A DNA stretch of 64,000 nucleotides from Idiomarina loihiensis (GTDB lineage: Bacteria; Pseudomonadota; Gammaproteobacteria; Enterobacterales; Alteromonadaceae). Shown here piece after piece: positions 1-7,928 of the stretch. How positions within the stretch are numbered: position 1 is the first letter of the stretch; each line of letters starts with the position of its first letter. The DNA lies in assembly GCF_024584785.1 (NCBI RefSeq), contig NZ_CP074112.1, positions 682,001 to 746,000 of the forward strand, given 5' to 3'. The notes beneath the pieces are model-generated. The model was given only the letters and a program-made list of their open reading frames with translations. It was not told the DNA's origin and did no database searches. The position numbers and the translations under genes are program-made.

Positions 1-460
1 CAACCCCGAGAATTAATTGCCCAGCCACTAAACCACCGTAAATAAGTACTAAATAGACCGACAACAAGGTGCCACGGTTTTTATTGTCAGCCATGGTGTT
101 AAGCCAGCTTTCCACGATCACAAAGATGGCAGAGATAGCAAAACCGGTCAAAAAGCGCATTAGGAACCAGACTACCGGATTAACCCAAATGGCTTGAATT
201 AGAATAGAGGCAGCGGCTAAGGCTGCTAAGCCACCGAAAGCGCGAATGTAGCCAACCCGCCGAATATCTTTCGGGGCCCGCGTGGTGCCAAATAAGAAGC
301 CGATAAAATACGCTGACATGATCACCCCGGTGGTGAGGGTACCGAAGTCTTCAATGGTAGCGCGCAAACTCAACAAGGTGCTGGTCATGCCGGTACAAAT
401 ACCAATCAGGGTAATGCTGGTCAGCAGAGAGCTAATAGCGCGCAGTTGTTGTTTTAACAT
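1..460 (-). CDS. MFS transporter, N-terminal part (cut by window edge)
   Basis: The reverse strand reads open from an ATG at 460 to the left edge, giving about 153 residues beginning MLKQQLRAISSLLTSITLIG. Five hydrophobic segments alternate with short loops. The loop after the second segment (GFLFGTTRAPKDIRRVGYI) resembles MFS motif A, and a VESWLN motif follows the fourth segment, as in YcaD-like MFS carriers. Inner-membrane transport is therefore likely; the substrate cannot be inferred. It is divergent from the DUF2066-hda operon and shares a 164-base intergenic region with it. The C-terminal half lies outside the window. Confidence 0.8.
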   Translation of the reverse strand, partial: MLKQQLRAISSLLTSITLIGICTGMTSTLLSLRATIEDFGTLTTGVIMSAYFIGFLFGTTRAPKDIRRVGYIRAFGGLAALAAASILIQAIWVNPVVWFLMRFLTGFAISAIFVIVESWLNTMADNKNRGTLLSVYLVLIYGGLVAGQLILGV

Positions 461-549
461 GGCGGCAATCCTTGTGCGTTGCGGTGTATTTTTGGGCGGC
501 AATGATGGAAAGTTTACCACGTTGTGAAAAATTCGGAAACGTCAAGAGG

Positions 550-558
550 TTATCCACA
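550..558 (+). promoter_or_regulatory. Consensus DnaA box upstream of DUF2066-hda
   Basis: TTATCCACA, a perfect match to the DnaA-box consensus, lies 67 bases before the DUF2066 start and 90 bases before the divergent MFS start. The downstream operon encodes Hda, the factor that inactivates DnaA-ATP, so a DnaA-controlled promoter is plausible. The match is seen directly; the regulatory role is inference. Confidence 0.55.
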
Positions 559-624
559 GCTTGTTACTTGCTCCTGGTTCGTAGGCTGTTTATGATGCAC
601 CTATTGTTCTTATCTGAGGTTGCT

Positions 625-1887
625 ATGATCGCTGCAGTGATGAAACCCCTATGGCTGGCATTGACGCTAGCACTGGTCTTAGTGGCAGCTACGCCAGCGC
701 CGGTCCAGGCGGCACTTGAGTTGACCCGCATGTATCAGGCGCAAATCGCCGTGAATGACCAATCGGTGGCACAACGTAACCAAGCGTTGCGTGAAGCACT
801 CACCTATACCTTATTAAAAGTTTCTGGCGACGAGCAGGTGTTATCCCACGACTTAGTGCAATCGGCATTGCAAAATGTGAGTAAATTTGTGGTGCAGTAT
901 GGTTATCGGCAAGCGCCTGCAGTAACCCAGCCAAAAAGCAACTCTAGTAACCTTAGTAATGATGATACAAGTCCAGCTCCAGTGCAGGAGTTACAGCTAT
1001 GGGTACAATTTGACCAACCGCAAATAGACCGTTTGTTACAAGAAGCGGGTTCTGGCGTCTGGAGTAATTTACGCCCGGAGTTGTTAATTTGGACTGTCTA
1101 TGAAGACCTCAACTTGCGGCGGCGGTTACTCGGTAGTGGTGATAATCACGAGGCTAGCGAGTTCATGCAGCAGTTGGTGACACATGCCAATGCCCGCGGT
1201 TTACCCATTAAGCTGCCCTTATTAGACCTAAATGACAGTATGTCATTAAGTGTGCTTGACGTGTGGGCGCGGTTTGAGGATACCTTAGCTTTTGCCAGTA
1301 GTCGTTATAGCCCAGACGGTGTTATTACGGCTCGTGTATACCAGGCCGAGCCAACCCCCAGCGATGCCGCAATAGAAGGTGCCGCCGAGTCAGCCCCGCA
1401 ATGGGTACTTGATTGGGTCTTACAATTAGGCGAGCTGCGTTGGCGGGGCGAGGTGAGTAGTTCCGAACAAGTGCAATTAGCTCAGCTTTTTATTAGTGAT
1501 GTAACGGCACAATTGGCACAAAGATACCGGATCAGTAGCCATGCCGGTAGCACTCAACAATGGCAACTGCAGGTACAAAATGTCACCTCGTTAACGCAGG
1601 CTATCGCAGCCGAGCAATTCTTGTTAGCCTTGCCGTCGGTGGCAAATGTGCAAATTGAGGCTTATGGCGAGCACACCGCACAATTTAATTTATTGCTGCA
1701 AACCAATCCCGGCCAAATTCTGCAAGCTATCGATCTATCCAAGCAGATGCGACCAGTCTCGGTGCCTGGGCACGAGACTGAGCCAGCGCAACCCAATTAT
1801 CGCGAACGCTTCTTGGCACCACAGACGCCAGAACAACCACCAAAAACACCGCCGATGCCGGTGTATCGTTGGGTTGGTAGCGAATGA
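625..1887 (+). CDS. DUF2066 domain secreted or periplasmic protein
   Basis: A 420-residue protein of the DUF2066 family, function unknown. An ATG at 625 follows a GAGG Shine-Dalgarno and opens a clear signal peptide ending near PAPVQA (about residue 29), so I prefer it to an upstream in-frame start at 472. The mature part begins with a typical ALELTRMYQAQIAVNDQS stretch and ends in a proline-rich tail. The stop overlaps the hda start by four bases (ATGA), implying translational coupling. DUF2066 genes are recalled next to hda in several gammaproteobacteria, but no mechanism connecting them is known to me. Confidence 0.8.
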   Translation: MIAAVMKPLWLALTLALVLVAATPAPVQAALELTRMYQAQIAVNDQSVAQRNQALREALTYTLLKVSGDEQVLSHDLVQSALQNVSKFVVQYGYRQAPAVTQPKSNSSNLSNDDTSPAPVQELQLWVQFDQPQIDRLLQEAGSGVWSNLRPELLIWTVYEDLNLRRRLLGSGDNHEASEFMQQLVTHANARGLPIKLPLLDLNDSMSLSVLDVWARFEDTLAFASSRYSPDGVITARVYQAEPTPSDAAIEGAAESAPQWVLDWVLQLGELRWRGEVSSSEQVQLAQLFISDVTAQLAQRYRISSHAGSTQQWQLQVQNVTSLTQAIAAEQFLLALPSVANVQIEAYGEHTAQFNLLLQTNPGQILQAIDLSKQMRPVSVPGHETEPAQPNYRERFLAPQTPEQPPKTPPMPVYRWVGSE

Positions 1888-2582
1888 CGCAAGCCCAATT
1901 ACCTCTTGCTATTCAGCTTCCTGATGATGAAACTTTTGCGACCTTTGTGGTGGGGGACAATCAGGATGCGCTAGCGCTGGCGCTTACACACACCGACACC
2001 TTACTGTACTTGTGGGGTGCTCATGGCGTGGGTAAAAGCCATTTATTACATGCCATCTGTGCAGAAACGCAAGAACCTTTGATGTACGTGTCGTTACGCG
2101 AGCTTTATGGGCAAGTGCAACCACAGGTTCTGCAGGGATTAGAGCGCTACAAGTTAATTTGTCTCGACGATATTGATAGCGTAAGCCATGATCCTGATTG
2201 GTGCTATGAGCTATTTGCCTTGTTGAATCGCTGTCGCGACCAACAAGTACAACAGCCGCAACAGGCGTCGCGATTATTGGTGACGGCGCATGCCGGGCCT
2301 GCTGCATTAGAAGTGGCCTTGGCCGATGTGCATTCGCGGTTACAGTGGGGTGTGGCACTGCAACTGAAAAGCTTAAGTGATGGCGACAAAGCGCAAGCGC
2401 TGCAACTACGAGCAAAAACCTTAGGCTTGCATTTAAGTGCAGATACTGCGCAATTTATGGTGCAGCGCTTGGGGCGTGATATGCGTACGTTGATGGCTTG
2501 CTTGAAGCAACTAGATAGAGCATCGATTGTCGCCAAACGGCGCCTAACCACGCCGTTTGTCAAACATGTCTTGGGTATTTAG
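1884..2582 (+). CDS. hda: Hda, DnaA regulatory inactivator
   Basis: A 232-residue AAA+ protein, close to E. coli Hda (233). It shows Walker A (GAHGVGKSHLLHA, about residue 45), Walker B (LICLDDID) and a C-terminal lid region, and it lacks the DnaA DNA-binding domain IV. In the known pathway Hda bound to the DNA-loaded sliding clamp stimulates ATP hydrolysis by DnaA and so limits re-initiation. The N-terminal AQLPLAIQLPDD contains the QxxLPL-type clamp-binding peptide. It is translationally coupled to DUF2066. Its stop overlaps the stop of the convergent DUF2069 gene through the shared bases TTAG. Confidence 0.95.
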   Translation: MTQAQLPLAIQLPDDETFATFVVGDNQDALALALTHTDTLLYLWGAHGVGKSHLLHAICAETQEPLMYVSLRELYGQVQPQVLQGLERYKLICLDDIDSVSHDPDWCYELFALLNRCRDQQVQQPQQASRLLVTAHAGPAALEVALADVHSRLQWGVALQLKSLSDGDKAQALQLRAKTLGLHLSADTAQFMVQRLGRDMRTLMACLKQLDRASIVAKRRLTTPFVKHVLGI

Positions 2583-3001
2583 GTTTGGTCTTTGAGTTTC
2601 TTCAGCCCTAAGCCCTGAGCTCGGCCTTGAGTGCGGGCGTAGCCGGTGCAGCCAACAAACGCAATACAAGTTAAGACAAGCTCGGCTACCGCTAGATATT
2701 TAGCCTCGGTAGCTACCCACAACAGCGTTAAACTATGTAAAAAATACCACATCAAAATGAAGTTGGCCCACGCATGAGTGTATGGTTTGCCGCGAATGAT
2801 ACCGGGCGTAGCAAACAGCAAGGGTAGTACCCAAAACAGCAACCGAAAGGTCAAACTGAGCTCGCTCGTGTGGGTGTAAAACAGTTGCCACAGCACCATA
2901 AACAATAATAATCCGATATAGCCAGTTAAAGCCATAACCCGAAACGTACGAATGGTTTCAGCAGAGGCAATAGGTTTACTGGCGTTAGCATCGTTCGTCA
3001 T
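2579..3001 (-). CDS. DUF2069 inner-membrane protein
   Basis: A 140-residue protein with four hydrophobic segments (around residues 22-45, 50-65, 78-98 and 102-120) and a basic C-terminus, matching the DUF2069 family of unknown function. It is last in the arsC-wrbA-DUF2069 reverse-strand group, 37 bases after wrbA. The start at 3001 follows a GAGAA-type ribosome site. No catalytic motif is visible. The redox neighbours suggest co-expression but not a role. Confidence 0.75.
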   Translation of the reverse strand: MTNDANASKPIASAETIRTFRVMALTGYIGLLLFMVLWQLFYTHTSELSLTFRLLFWVLPLLFATPGIIRGKPYTHAWANFILMWYFLHSLTLLWVATEAKYLAVAELVLTCIAFVGCTGYARTQGRAQGLGLKKLKDQT

Positions 3002-3038
3002 AGAATTCTCACCGTTGTTTGACCGTCAAGAGATGGGC

Positions 3039-3620
3039 TTAAGCAGCCGCTTTTAAGGTAATCGCGAGGCTGGCAACGCGCCGGCCTAGCGCAATGGCAC
3101 AGGCATATTCGTCCTTACTCAACGCCGTTGCAGCATGGCTAACATGGCTGGCACCGTAAGGTGAGCCACCGGTTTGGGTGGTTTGAATAGCCGGCTCAGT
3201 GTAAGGAATACCGCATAGCATCATGCCATGATGTAACAAAGGTACCGCCATCGCTAACAAGGTTGATTCTTGCCCACTATGCATACTACTGCCAGAGGTA
3301 AACACCGCCGCAGGTTTGTCTTGTAAGCTACCTTTTAACCAAGCTCCGGCCGTGGTTTCCCAAAATTGCTGTAAATGTGCACTCATGTGACCAAAGCGAA
3401 TAGGGCTACCTAAAATTAATCCGTCACATTGGTTAAGCTCATCAGCGCTAAGCTCTAAATCACGTGCGCTGGCTGGCTCACCTGGTGCTGCGACTGTGCG
3501 TAGCAGGGCAACTGCACCCGTTTGTTCAACCCCAGCAGCAATCGCATCAGCGAGTAGCTGAGTACTGCCGTTACGGCTGTAATACAAAATAATAATCTGA
3601 GTTAGGTTGGCATCTGCCAT
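3039..3620 (-). CDS. wrbA: WrbA-type NAD(P)H:quinone oxidoreductase
   Basis: A 193-residue flavodoxin-fold protein. The FMN phosphate loop is YYSRNGSTQLLADAI near the N-terminus, and the GSPIRFGHMSAHLQQFWE and FTSGSSMHSGQESTLL segments are typical of the WrbA family. Members carry out two-electron quinone reduction, avoiding semiquinone radicals. It starts 11 bases after arsC, so the two are probably co-transcribed. At 193 residues it is in the family range (E. coli WrbA 198). Confidence 0.88.
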   Translation of the reverse strand: MADANLTQIIILYYSRNGSTQLLADAIAAGVEQTGAVALLRTVAAPGEPASARDLELSADELNQCDGLILGSPIRFGHMSAHLQQFWETTAGAWLKGSLQDKPAAVFTSGSSMHSGQESTLLAMAVPLLHHGMMLCGIPYTEPAIQTTQTGGSPYGASHVSHAATALSKDEYACAIALGRRVASLAITLKAAA

Positions 3621-3631
3621 GGCTGTCGTCC

Positions 3632-3985
3632 TTAGGCCAGTAGCTCAAGCACAGCCTCAGGCGGACGCCCCAAGCGAGCTTGCTCAGCGCGTACCACGAT
3701 GGGGCGCTCAATTAACTTCGGATGAGCCACCATAGCTTCAAGTAGAGCTTGCTCGTTGGTTTCTGCGGCCAGATTCAGCTCTTGATAAATGGCTTCTTTG
3801 GAGCGGATCAATTCCCGCGCCGAAACCATGCCGAGTTGCTTGACTAACGTAGCTAGCTGGCTTACCGTCAGCGGAGTTTTAAGGTACTCAACAATCTCAA
3901 TCGATGCTCCTTGTTGCTCTAGCAACTGCAAGGTTTGTCGACTCTTCGAACAACGAGGATTGTGGTAGATGGTGACAGTAGTCAT
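3632..3985 (-). CDS. arsC: ArsC-family arsenate reductase (YfgD-like)
   Basis: A 117-residue glutaredoxin-coupled ArsC homologue. The active site HNPRCSKSRQ places the nucleophilic cysteine at residue 12, and the three family arginines are present in LIRSKE, IERPIVV and ARLGRPPE. In E. coli the homologue yfgD sits between bepA and hda, the same neighbourhood as here, so this may be the housekeeping paralogue rather than part of an arsenic operon. No arsR, arsB or acr3 is nearby. Arsenate reduction is a family function; activity of this copy is inferred. Confidence 0.85.
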   Translation of the reverse strand: MTTVTIYHNPRCSKSRQTLQLLEQQGASIEIVEYLKTPLTVSQLATLVKQLGMVSARELIRSKEAIYQELNLAAETNEQALLEAMVAHPKLIERPIVVRAEQARLGRPPEAVLELLA

Positions 3986-4062
3986 GTCTGAGTATCCTTT
4001 TGGCTAAAATCTACGTATAACAAGAATAAGAGTAAATTACGCAATAGCTTAAGGGAAAGCAT

Positions 4063-4539
4063 ATGGTTTGTCGATTATTGAAAGGCGCAGGACAACTGGC
4101 AGGTGTGGCCTTGCTTGCACTCACGTTAACGGCCTGTAGCAACGAGCCGGAGGCTGATTTCCATTCAGATCAACATGGACCAGAGCAATGGCAACAGCTG
4201 CAAGGACGTTATGTAGTGGTGAACTATTTTGCAGAATGGTGCGCGCCTTGTTTGCGCGAACTCCCTGAACTTAATGAGTTTCATCATTTGTACGGCGACC
4301 AAGTGAGCCTTTACGGGGTGAGTTTTGATGGCTTAGACAACGTCGAGCTTGCTGCCTTGCGTGAGCAATACAGTATTGAGTTTCCACTTATTCAAAATCA
4401 GCCCTTGCCGAATTTGCCGTTCGCCACCCCGAATGCGTTACCAGCTACTTATATTGTCACCCCTGCGGGTGAAGTAAAAGGGCCGTTATTAGGTGAGCAA
4501 ACCATTCAATCGCTGAAAAATGCCACCGGCTTGAATTAA
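4063..4539 (+). CDS. TlpA-like thioredoxin-fold lipoprotein
   Basis: A 158-residue protein with a lipoprotein signal: hydrophobic stretch then LTLTAC, with the lipidated cysteine near residue 25 followed by SNEPE. The thioredoxin-like domain has WCAPC (C60, C63) and a later cis-proline region (ALPATYIV). It should be a membrane-anchored periplasmic disulfide reductase or isomerase of the TlpA/ResA class. It is convergent with bepA and their stops overlap (TTAA). BepA acts on LptD, whose maturation depends on disulfide rearrangement, so the pairing may be functional; that is inference. Confidence 0.8.
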   Translation: MVCRLLKGAGQLAGVALLALTLTACSNEPEADFHSDQHGPEQWQQLQGRYVVVNYFAEWCAPCLRELPELNEFHHLYGDQVSLYGVSFDGLDNVELAALREQYSIEFPLIQNQPLPNLPFATPNALPATYIVTPAGEVKGPLLGEQTIQSLKNATGLN

Positions 4540-6050
4540 TTACGGAGCTCGTCAACTTGCCGCTTCTGCTCCATGAGTTTATCGATGCGAGCTTGTAAGC
4601 GGCGTTTGTCGAGGTCGTGTGCGTTTTGCTTGTGGGCGCTATGGAGATAATTAATCGATTGATCGAAAGCACCATGCAGCGCTGCCAAGTCTGCTTGCAC
4701 TTCGTACATGCCACTAATATTGCCATTTAATCGATAGGCCGTAGAGAGTAAATCTAAACTTACGATATCTTGCGGATTGCGTTGTAAAAAATCACGCAGT
4801 AAATCGATAGCTAGTTGAAACTTGCGCGCTTTTACCGCGGCGTTGGCAAAGTTTAAGGTAATGGTACGTTCATTAGGCTGTCGCATATAGGCTTGCTCTA
4901 GCAATCTTAAAGCCTCGTCATAGCGTTCTTGCCCTAATAAAATATCCGTTTGCACATCAAGATAGAACGTATTGCGTGGGTCTGCTTGCAGCAAAGGTGC
5001 CAGCGTTGCGGCTGCTTGCTGGTGCTGATTGTTGTCGAGATACCAAATCGCCAAACCGTAGCGAGCTGCAGTTGCATACTCAGCAACATTAGAACTCATA
5101 GCTCGTTGCAATTCAGCTTCAGATTTTTGCCGTAAATGTCTCGTTTCGGCTCGTATTTTTGCTAACCAGAATTGCTGTTCATCGCGTTTAACCACTCTTG
5201 GCATTAGCGCTACTCGCTGCCGCGTGTCAGCCACCCGTGATTCAGTATAAGGGTGGGTTTGTAAAAACTCAGGTAGGCGCGTGGCGTAGCGATACTGCTC
5301 TGCTAAGCGGCCGAAGAAATCGGGCGCGCCGTTTGGATCAAAGCCTGCTCGCGCAAGAATATCGATACCGACCCGGTCGGCTTCTTGCTCAAATTGCCGG
5401 GTGTAGTTGATTTGTACCTGTTGCGCCCCAGCCGTGGTGGTGGTCATTGCCGCCATGCCTAGGGTAGGGTTAATCACTGCCAATAATAAAGACCCTAGAA
5501 AAGCTGACATAGTGGTAGCGGAATTAGCCTGCATACGCTCCATATTTCGCACGATGTGACGTTGCGAGACGTGGGCGATTTCGTGACCTACTACCGCCGC
5601 TAATTCAGATTCAGTGCGGGCAGCAGCGATTAATCCGGTATGCACACCAATATGCCCACCAAAGAAGGCAAACGCGTTAATGGCGTCATTATTTACCCAG
5701 AAAAAAGTATAGGGGAAACGCACATTGTCGGTAACCCGAACCATACGGCTGCCCATATCATGCAGGTATTCATCTAATACCGGATCGTGAATAAGTGGCG
5801 CCGTTGCACGTATTTGTCGCATATAAAGATCGCCATAAATAAGCTCACGTTCAATCGACATGACCCCTGCGCCAGCGGTACCTATCTCTGGCAGCCGGTC
5901 TTGGGCGCAAACTGGGGTCGAGGTGGTTGCCGATAAACTTAAAAGTAAGCTTAAAGCTATCGCACTGAAAGCCCCGGCACTCGTCTTGAGCGCTGCTTTA
6001 GGAGATGTCTTTGATTTGCTAGATAGTGCTAAATGACGCTTCAACTGCAT
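4536..6050 (-). CDS. bepA: BepA, periplasmic M48 metalloprotease and chaperone
   Basis: A 504-residue homologue of E. coli BepA/YfgC (487). A signal peptide ends near TPVCA. The zinc motif HEIAH is at residues 156-160 (H156, E157, H160), followed downstream by the third ligand region FEQEADRVG. The C-terminal third is TPR-like (QQAAATLAPLLQADP, YDEALRLLEQAYMRQ, FQLAIDLLRDFLQRN). BepA promotes assembly, or degrades stalled forms, of outer-membrane LptD at the BAM complex. It is divergent from perM, as in E. coli, and a sigmaE-like promoter lies just upstream. Confidence 0.93.
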   Translation of the reverse strand: MQLKRHLALSSKSKTSPKAALKTSAGAFSAIALSLLLSLSATTSTPVCAQDRLPEIGTAGAGVMSIERELIYGDLYMRQIRATAPLIHDPVLDEYLHDMGSRMVRVTDNVRFPYTFFWVNNDAINAFAFFGGHIGVHTGLIAAARTESELAAVVGHEIAHVSQRHIVRNMERMQANSATTMSAFLGSLLLAVINPTLGMAAMTTTTAGAQQVQINYTRQFEQEADRVGIDILARAGFDPNGAPDFFGRLAEQYRYATRLPEFLQTHPYTESRVADTRQRVALMPRVVKRDEQQFWLAKIRAETRHLRQKSEAELQRAMSSNVAEYATAARYGLAIWYLDNNQHQQAAATLAPLLQADPRNTFYLDVQTDILLGQERYDEALRLLEQAYMRQPNERTITLNFANAAVKARKFQLAIDLLRDFLQRNPQDIVSLDLLSTAYRLNGNISGMYEVQADLAALHGAFDQSINYLHSAHKQNAHDLDKRRLQARIDKLMEQKRQVDELRN

Positions 6051-6075
6051 GATTTCTTACCTTAAATGATGTAGC

Positions 6076-6103
6076 TATGAGTCTAGTTGACTGAAAAGGT
6101 TCC
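6076..6103 (-). promoter_or_regulatory. Candidate sigmaE promoter of bepA
   Basis: On the reverse strand GGAACCT (6103-6097), 16 bases, then TCATA (6080-6076) fits the sigmaE pattern GGAACTT-N16-TCAAA with one mismatch in each element. It would give a leader of about 20 bases before the bepA ATG at 6050. Established knowledge: E. coli bepA (yfgC) belongs to the sigmaE regulon. The assignment here rests only on the motif. Confidence 0.5.
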
Positions 6104-6210
6104 GTGAATTTCAGTTCAGCTACTGTAACTCTTAGCCCGACCCAGCTATCATGTGATATCTCACAAGCAACTGCAAACGCTAACAGGCTTTTTAGCAAGG
6201 AAACTTGAAC

Positions 6211-7305
6211 ATGTTGCAATACTTAAAAGACTGGTATACCCGCAAGTTCTCAGATCCTGATGCTGTTACCTTATTCCTATTATTAGTGACTAGTTTTGCT
6301 GTCATTATCTTGTTCGGGGATATCCTAGCCCCTATCATTGTTGCCTTAGTGTTAGCCTATTTGCTTGAATGGCCGGTGCAGCGGCTACTACAAACCGGAT
6401 TACCCCGGTTAACCTCGGTACTCGTGGTGTATACCGGCTTTATAGGTGTCTTTATTATCTTGTTGCTGTTCATGGTGCCAGTGATTTGGCAACAAACGGT
6501 GACGTTAGTGGCCGAGCTGCCGCAAATGCTTAGCCAACTCAAAGTATTGCTTAACCGTCTACCGGAGATGTTTCCTGGCTACATTAGCGAGGCTAATATC
6601 AATCATTATGTGCAAAGCACCACCGAGAAACTGCTCGCGTTTGGTGAGAATTTACTCAGCCAATCCCTTAGCCGTCTCGTGGGCGCCATGGCACTACTCA
6701 TTTATTTGATTGTGGTGCCATTACTGGTGTTCTTTATGCTTAAGGACAAACGGCAGCTTTTGGATCACATCAACGCCATCTTGCCCAATAATCGCCGCCT
6801 TATTTCTCAAGTAAGTGATGAAATGAACCTACAGATCATGAATTACATTCGTGGTAAAGCCGTTGAGGTGGTGATAGTGGGTGTGGTGAGTTATTTATGT
6901 TTCACTTTATTTGATCTGCGCTATGCCCTATTACTCGGGGTGTTGGTTGGTTTTTCAGTGCTTATTCCTTACATAGGTGCTGCCGTAGTTACCTTACCTG
7001 TGATGCTGGTGGCCTTGTTCCAGTTTGGCTGGAGTGCCATGTTTGCTTGGGTGATGATTGCTTATCTGGTGATTCAGGCGCTCGACGGTAATGTGTTGGT
7101 GCCTTTGTTATTTTCTGAGGTGGTGAATCTCAATCCGGTTTACATCATTGCCGCAGTTTTAGTGTTTGGCGGATTTTGGGGATTCTGGGGTGTGTTTTTC
7201 GCGATTCCGCTAGCTAGTTTGGTGAAGGCGGTGATTACCGCCTTACGATCGCCGCTAACCATGGCTACTGAACCAAAGTTAGCGGACCAAGAGGCTAACA
7301 GTTAG
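6211..7305 (+). CDS. perM: PerM / AI-2E transporter family membrane protein
   Basis: A 364-residue protein with paired N-terminal hydrophobic segments (about residues 18-60), further segments near 70-95 and 150-175, and a C-terminal block of three or four (about 215-345) containing the family stretch GFSVLIPYIGA. That is the UPF0118/PerM architecture. I start at ATG 6211 because AAGGA at 6197-6201 is about nine bases away; the TTG at 6205 is too close. Family members are proposed transporters or permeases; the substrate is unknown. It is next to bepA, as in E. coli, and its stop overlaps that of bcp. Confidence 0.88.
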   Translation: MLQYLKDWYTRKFSDPDAVTLFLLLVTSFAVIILFGDILAPIIVALVLAYLLEWPVQRLLQTGLPRLTSVLVVYTGFIGVFIILLLFMVPVIWQQTVTLVAELPQMLSQLKVLLNRLPEMFPGYISEANINHYVQSTTEKLLAFGENLLSQSLSRLVGAMALLIYLIVVPLLVFFMLKDKRQLLDHINAILPNNRRLISQVSDEMNLQIMNYIRGKAVEVVIVGVVSYLCFTLFDLRYALLLGVLVGFSVLIPYIGAAVVTLPVMLVALFQFGWSAMFAWVMIAYLVIQALDGNVLVPLLFSEVVNLNPVYIIAAVLVFGGFWGFWGVFFAIPLASLVKAVITALRSPLTMATEPKLADQEANS

Positions 7306-7772
7306 GCACCAGCTAAGTAGTCGAGGACTACTTGGTGATGATCTTTGGTTTTAAATTTATCAAAGACATGGGCGATAGTCCCATCTTGGTTAATCAAAAA
7401 GCTCATGCGGTGAAGGCCATCATAAACCTTACCCATGAACTTTTTTTCACCCCAAACGCCAAAGGCTTCGGCCACTTGATGATCTTCATCACTAAGTAAG
7501 GTGAAATTGAGCTGATCACGTTCGGTGAATTTTGCTAAACGAGCCGGTGCATCCGTGCTAATACCTACGACGGTTAGGTTATGGGCGGCAAGTTGTTGTT
7601 GATGGTCGCGTAGTTGCTGCGCCTGCACTGTGCAACCTGGGGTCATGGCTTTTGGATAAAAATAGACTAAGACACGTTGTTGCTGCAGTAACTGCGCTAA
7701 GGCAACCTCGTTTTGTTGGGCATCAAGTAACGTAAATTGTGGGGCTTTTGCACCTGCCGCTAATGGCTTCAT
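7302..7772 (-). CDS. bcp: Bcp/PrxQ-type peroxiredoxin, one-cysteine variant
   Basis: A 156-residue thioredoxin-fold peroxidase. The peroxidatic cysteine is C47 in KAMTPGCTVQAQ. In E. coli Bcp the resolving cysteine is five residues further on; here that position is Q52, and C47 is the only cysteine in the protein. It would reduce hydroperoxides with resolution by an external thiol. It lies between perM and dapA, as expected from E. coli synteny. Its Shine-Dalgarno (AGGAGCGC) is complementary to a sequence upstream in the leader. Confidence 0.93.
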   Translation of the reverse strand: MKPLAAGAKAPQFTLLDAQQNEVALAQLLQQQRVLVYFYPKAMTPGCTVQAQQLRDHQQQLAAHNLTVVGISTDAPARLAKFTERDQLNFTLLSDEDHQVAEAFGVWGEKKFMGKVYDGLHRMSFLINQDGTIAHVFDKFKTKDHHQVVLDYLAGA

Positions 7773-7774
7773 AC

Positions 7775-7841
7775 TGCGCTCCTAGTTCATACATGAGTGA
7801 GAATACGATACTCATCATAAAAGATGCGCCGCAGGAGCGCA
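7775..7841 (-). promoter_or_regulatory. Nested inverted repeats covering the bcp ribosome-binding site
   Basis: TGCGCTCCT at 7775-7783 and its exact complement AGGAGCGCA at 7833-7841 enclose a second pair, ATGAGT and ACTCAT, with an 11-base loop. Read as bcp leader RNA (reverse strand), the downstream arm holds the AGGAG Shine-Dalgarno just before the bcp ATG, so the upstream CTCCT arm could mask it. The pairing is seen; a regulatory role is inference and depends on transcription starting upstream of 7841. Confidence 0.4.
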
Positions 7842-7928
7842 AAGAGCAATCAGCAAAGATGAACCAGCGCTTGTGTTTAGAGGGTGGTAAAAGTACCATG
7901 GAAATCAGAATGAGATTGAGGGGATAGT

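Noticed and set aside
3632-3985. arsC as evidence of an arsenic-resistance operon
   Set aside because: No arsR, arsB or acr3 is near, and the position matches the housekeeping yfgD of E. coli.
7739-7927. 62-residue forward ORF between bcp and dapA as a gcvR remnant
   Set aside because: The sequence has no ACT-domain features and overlaps the start of bcp; it is more likely leader and promoter sequence.
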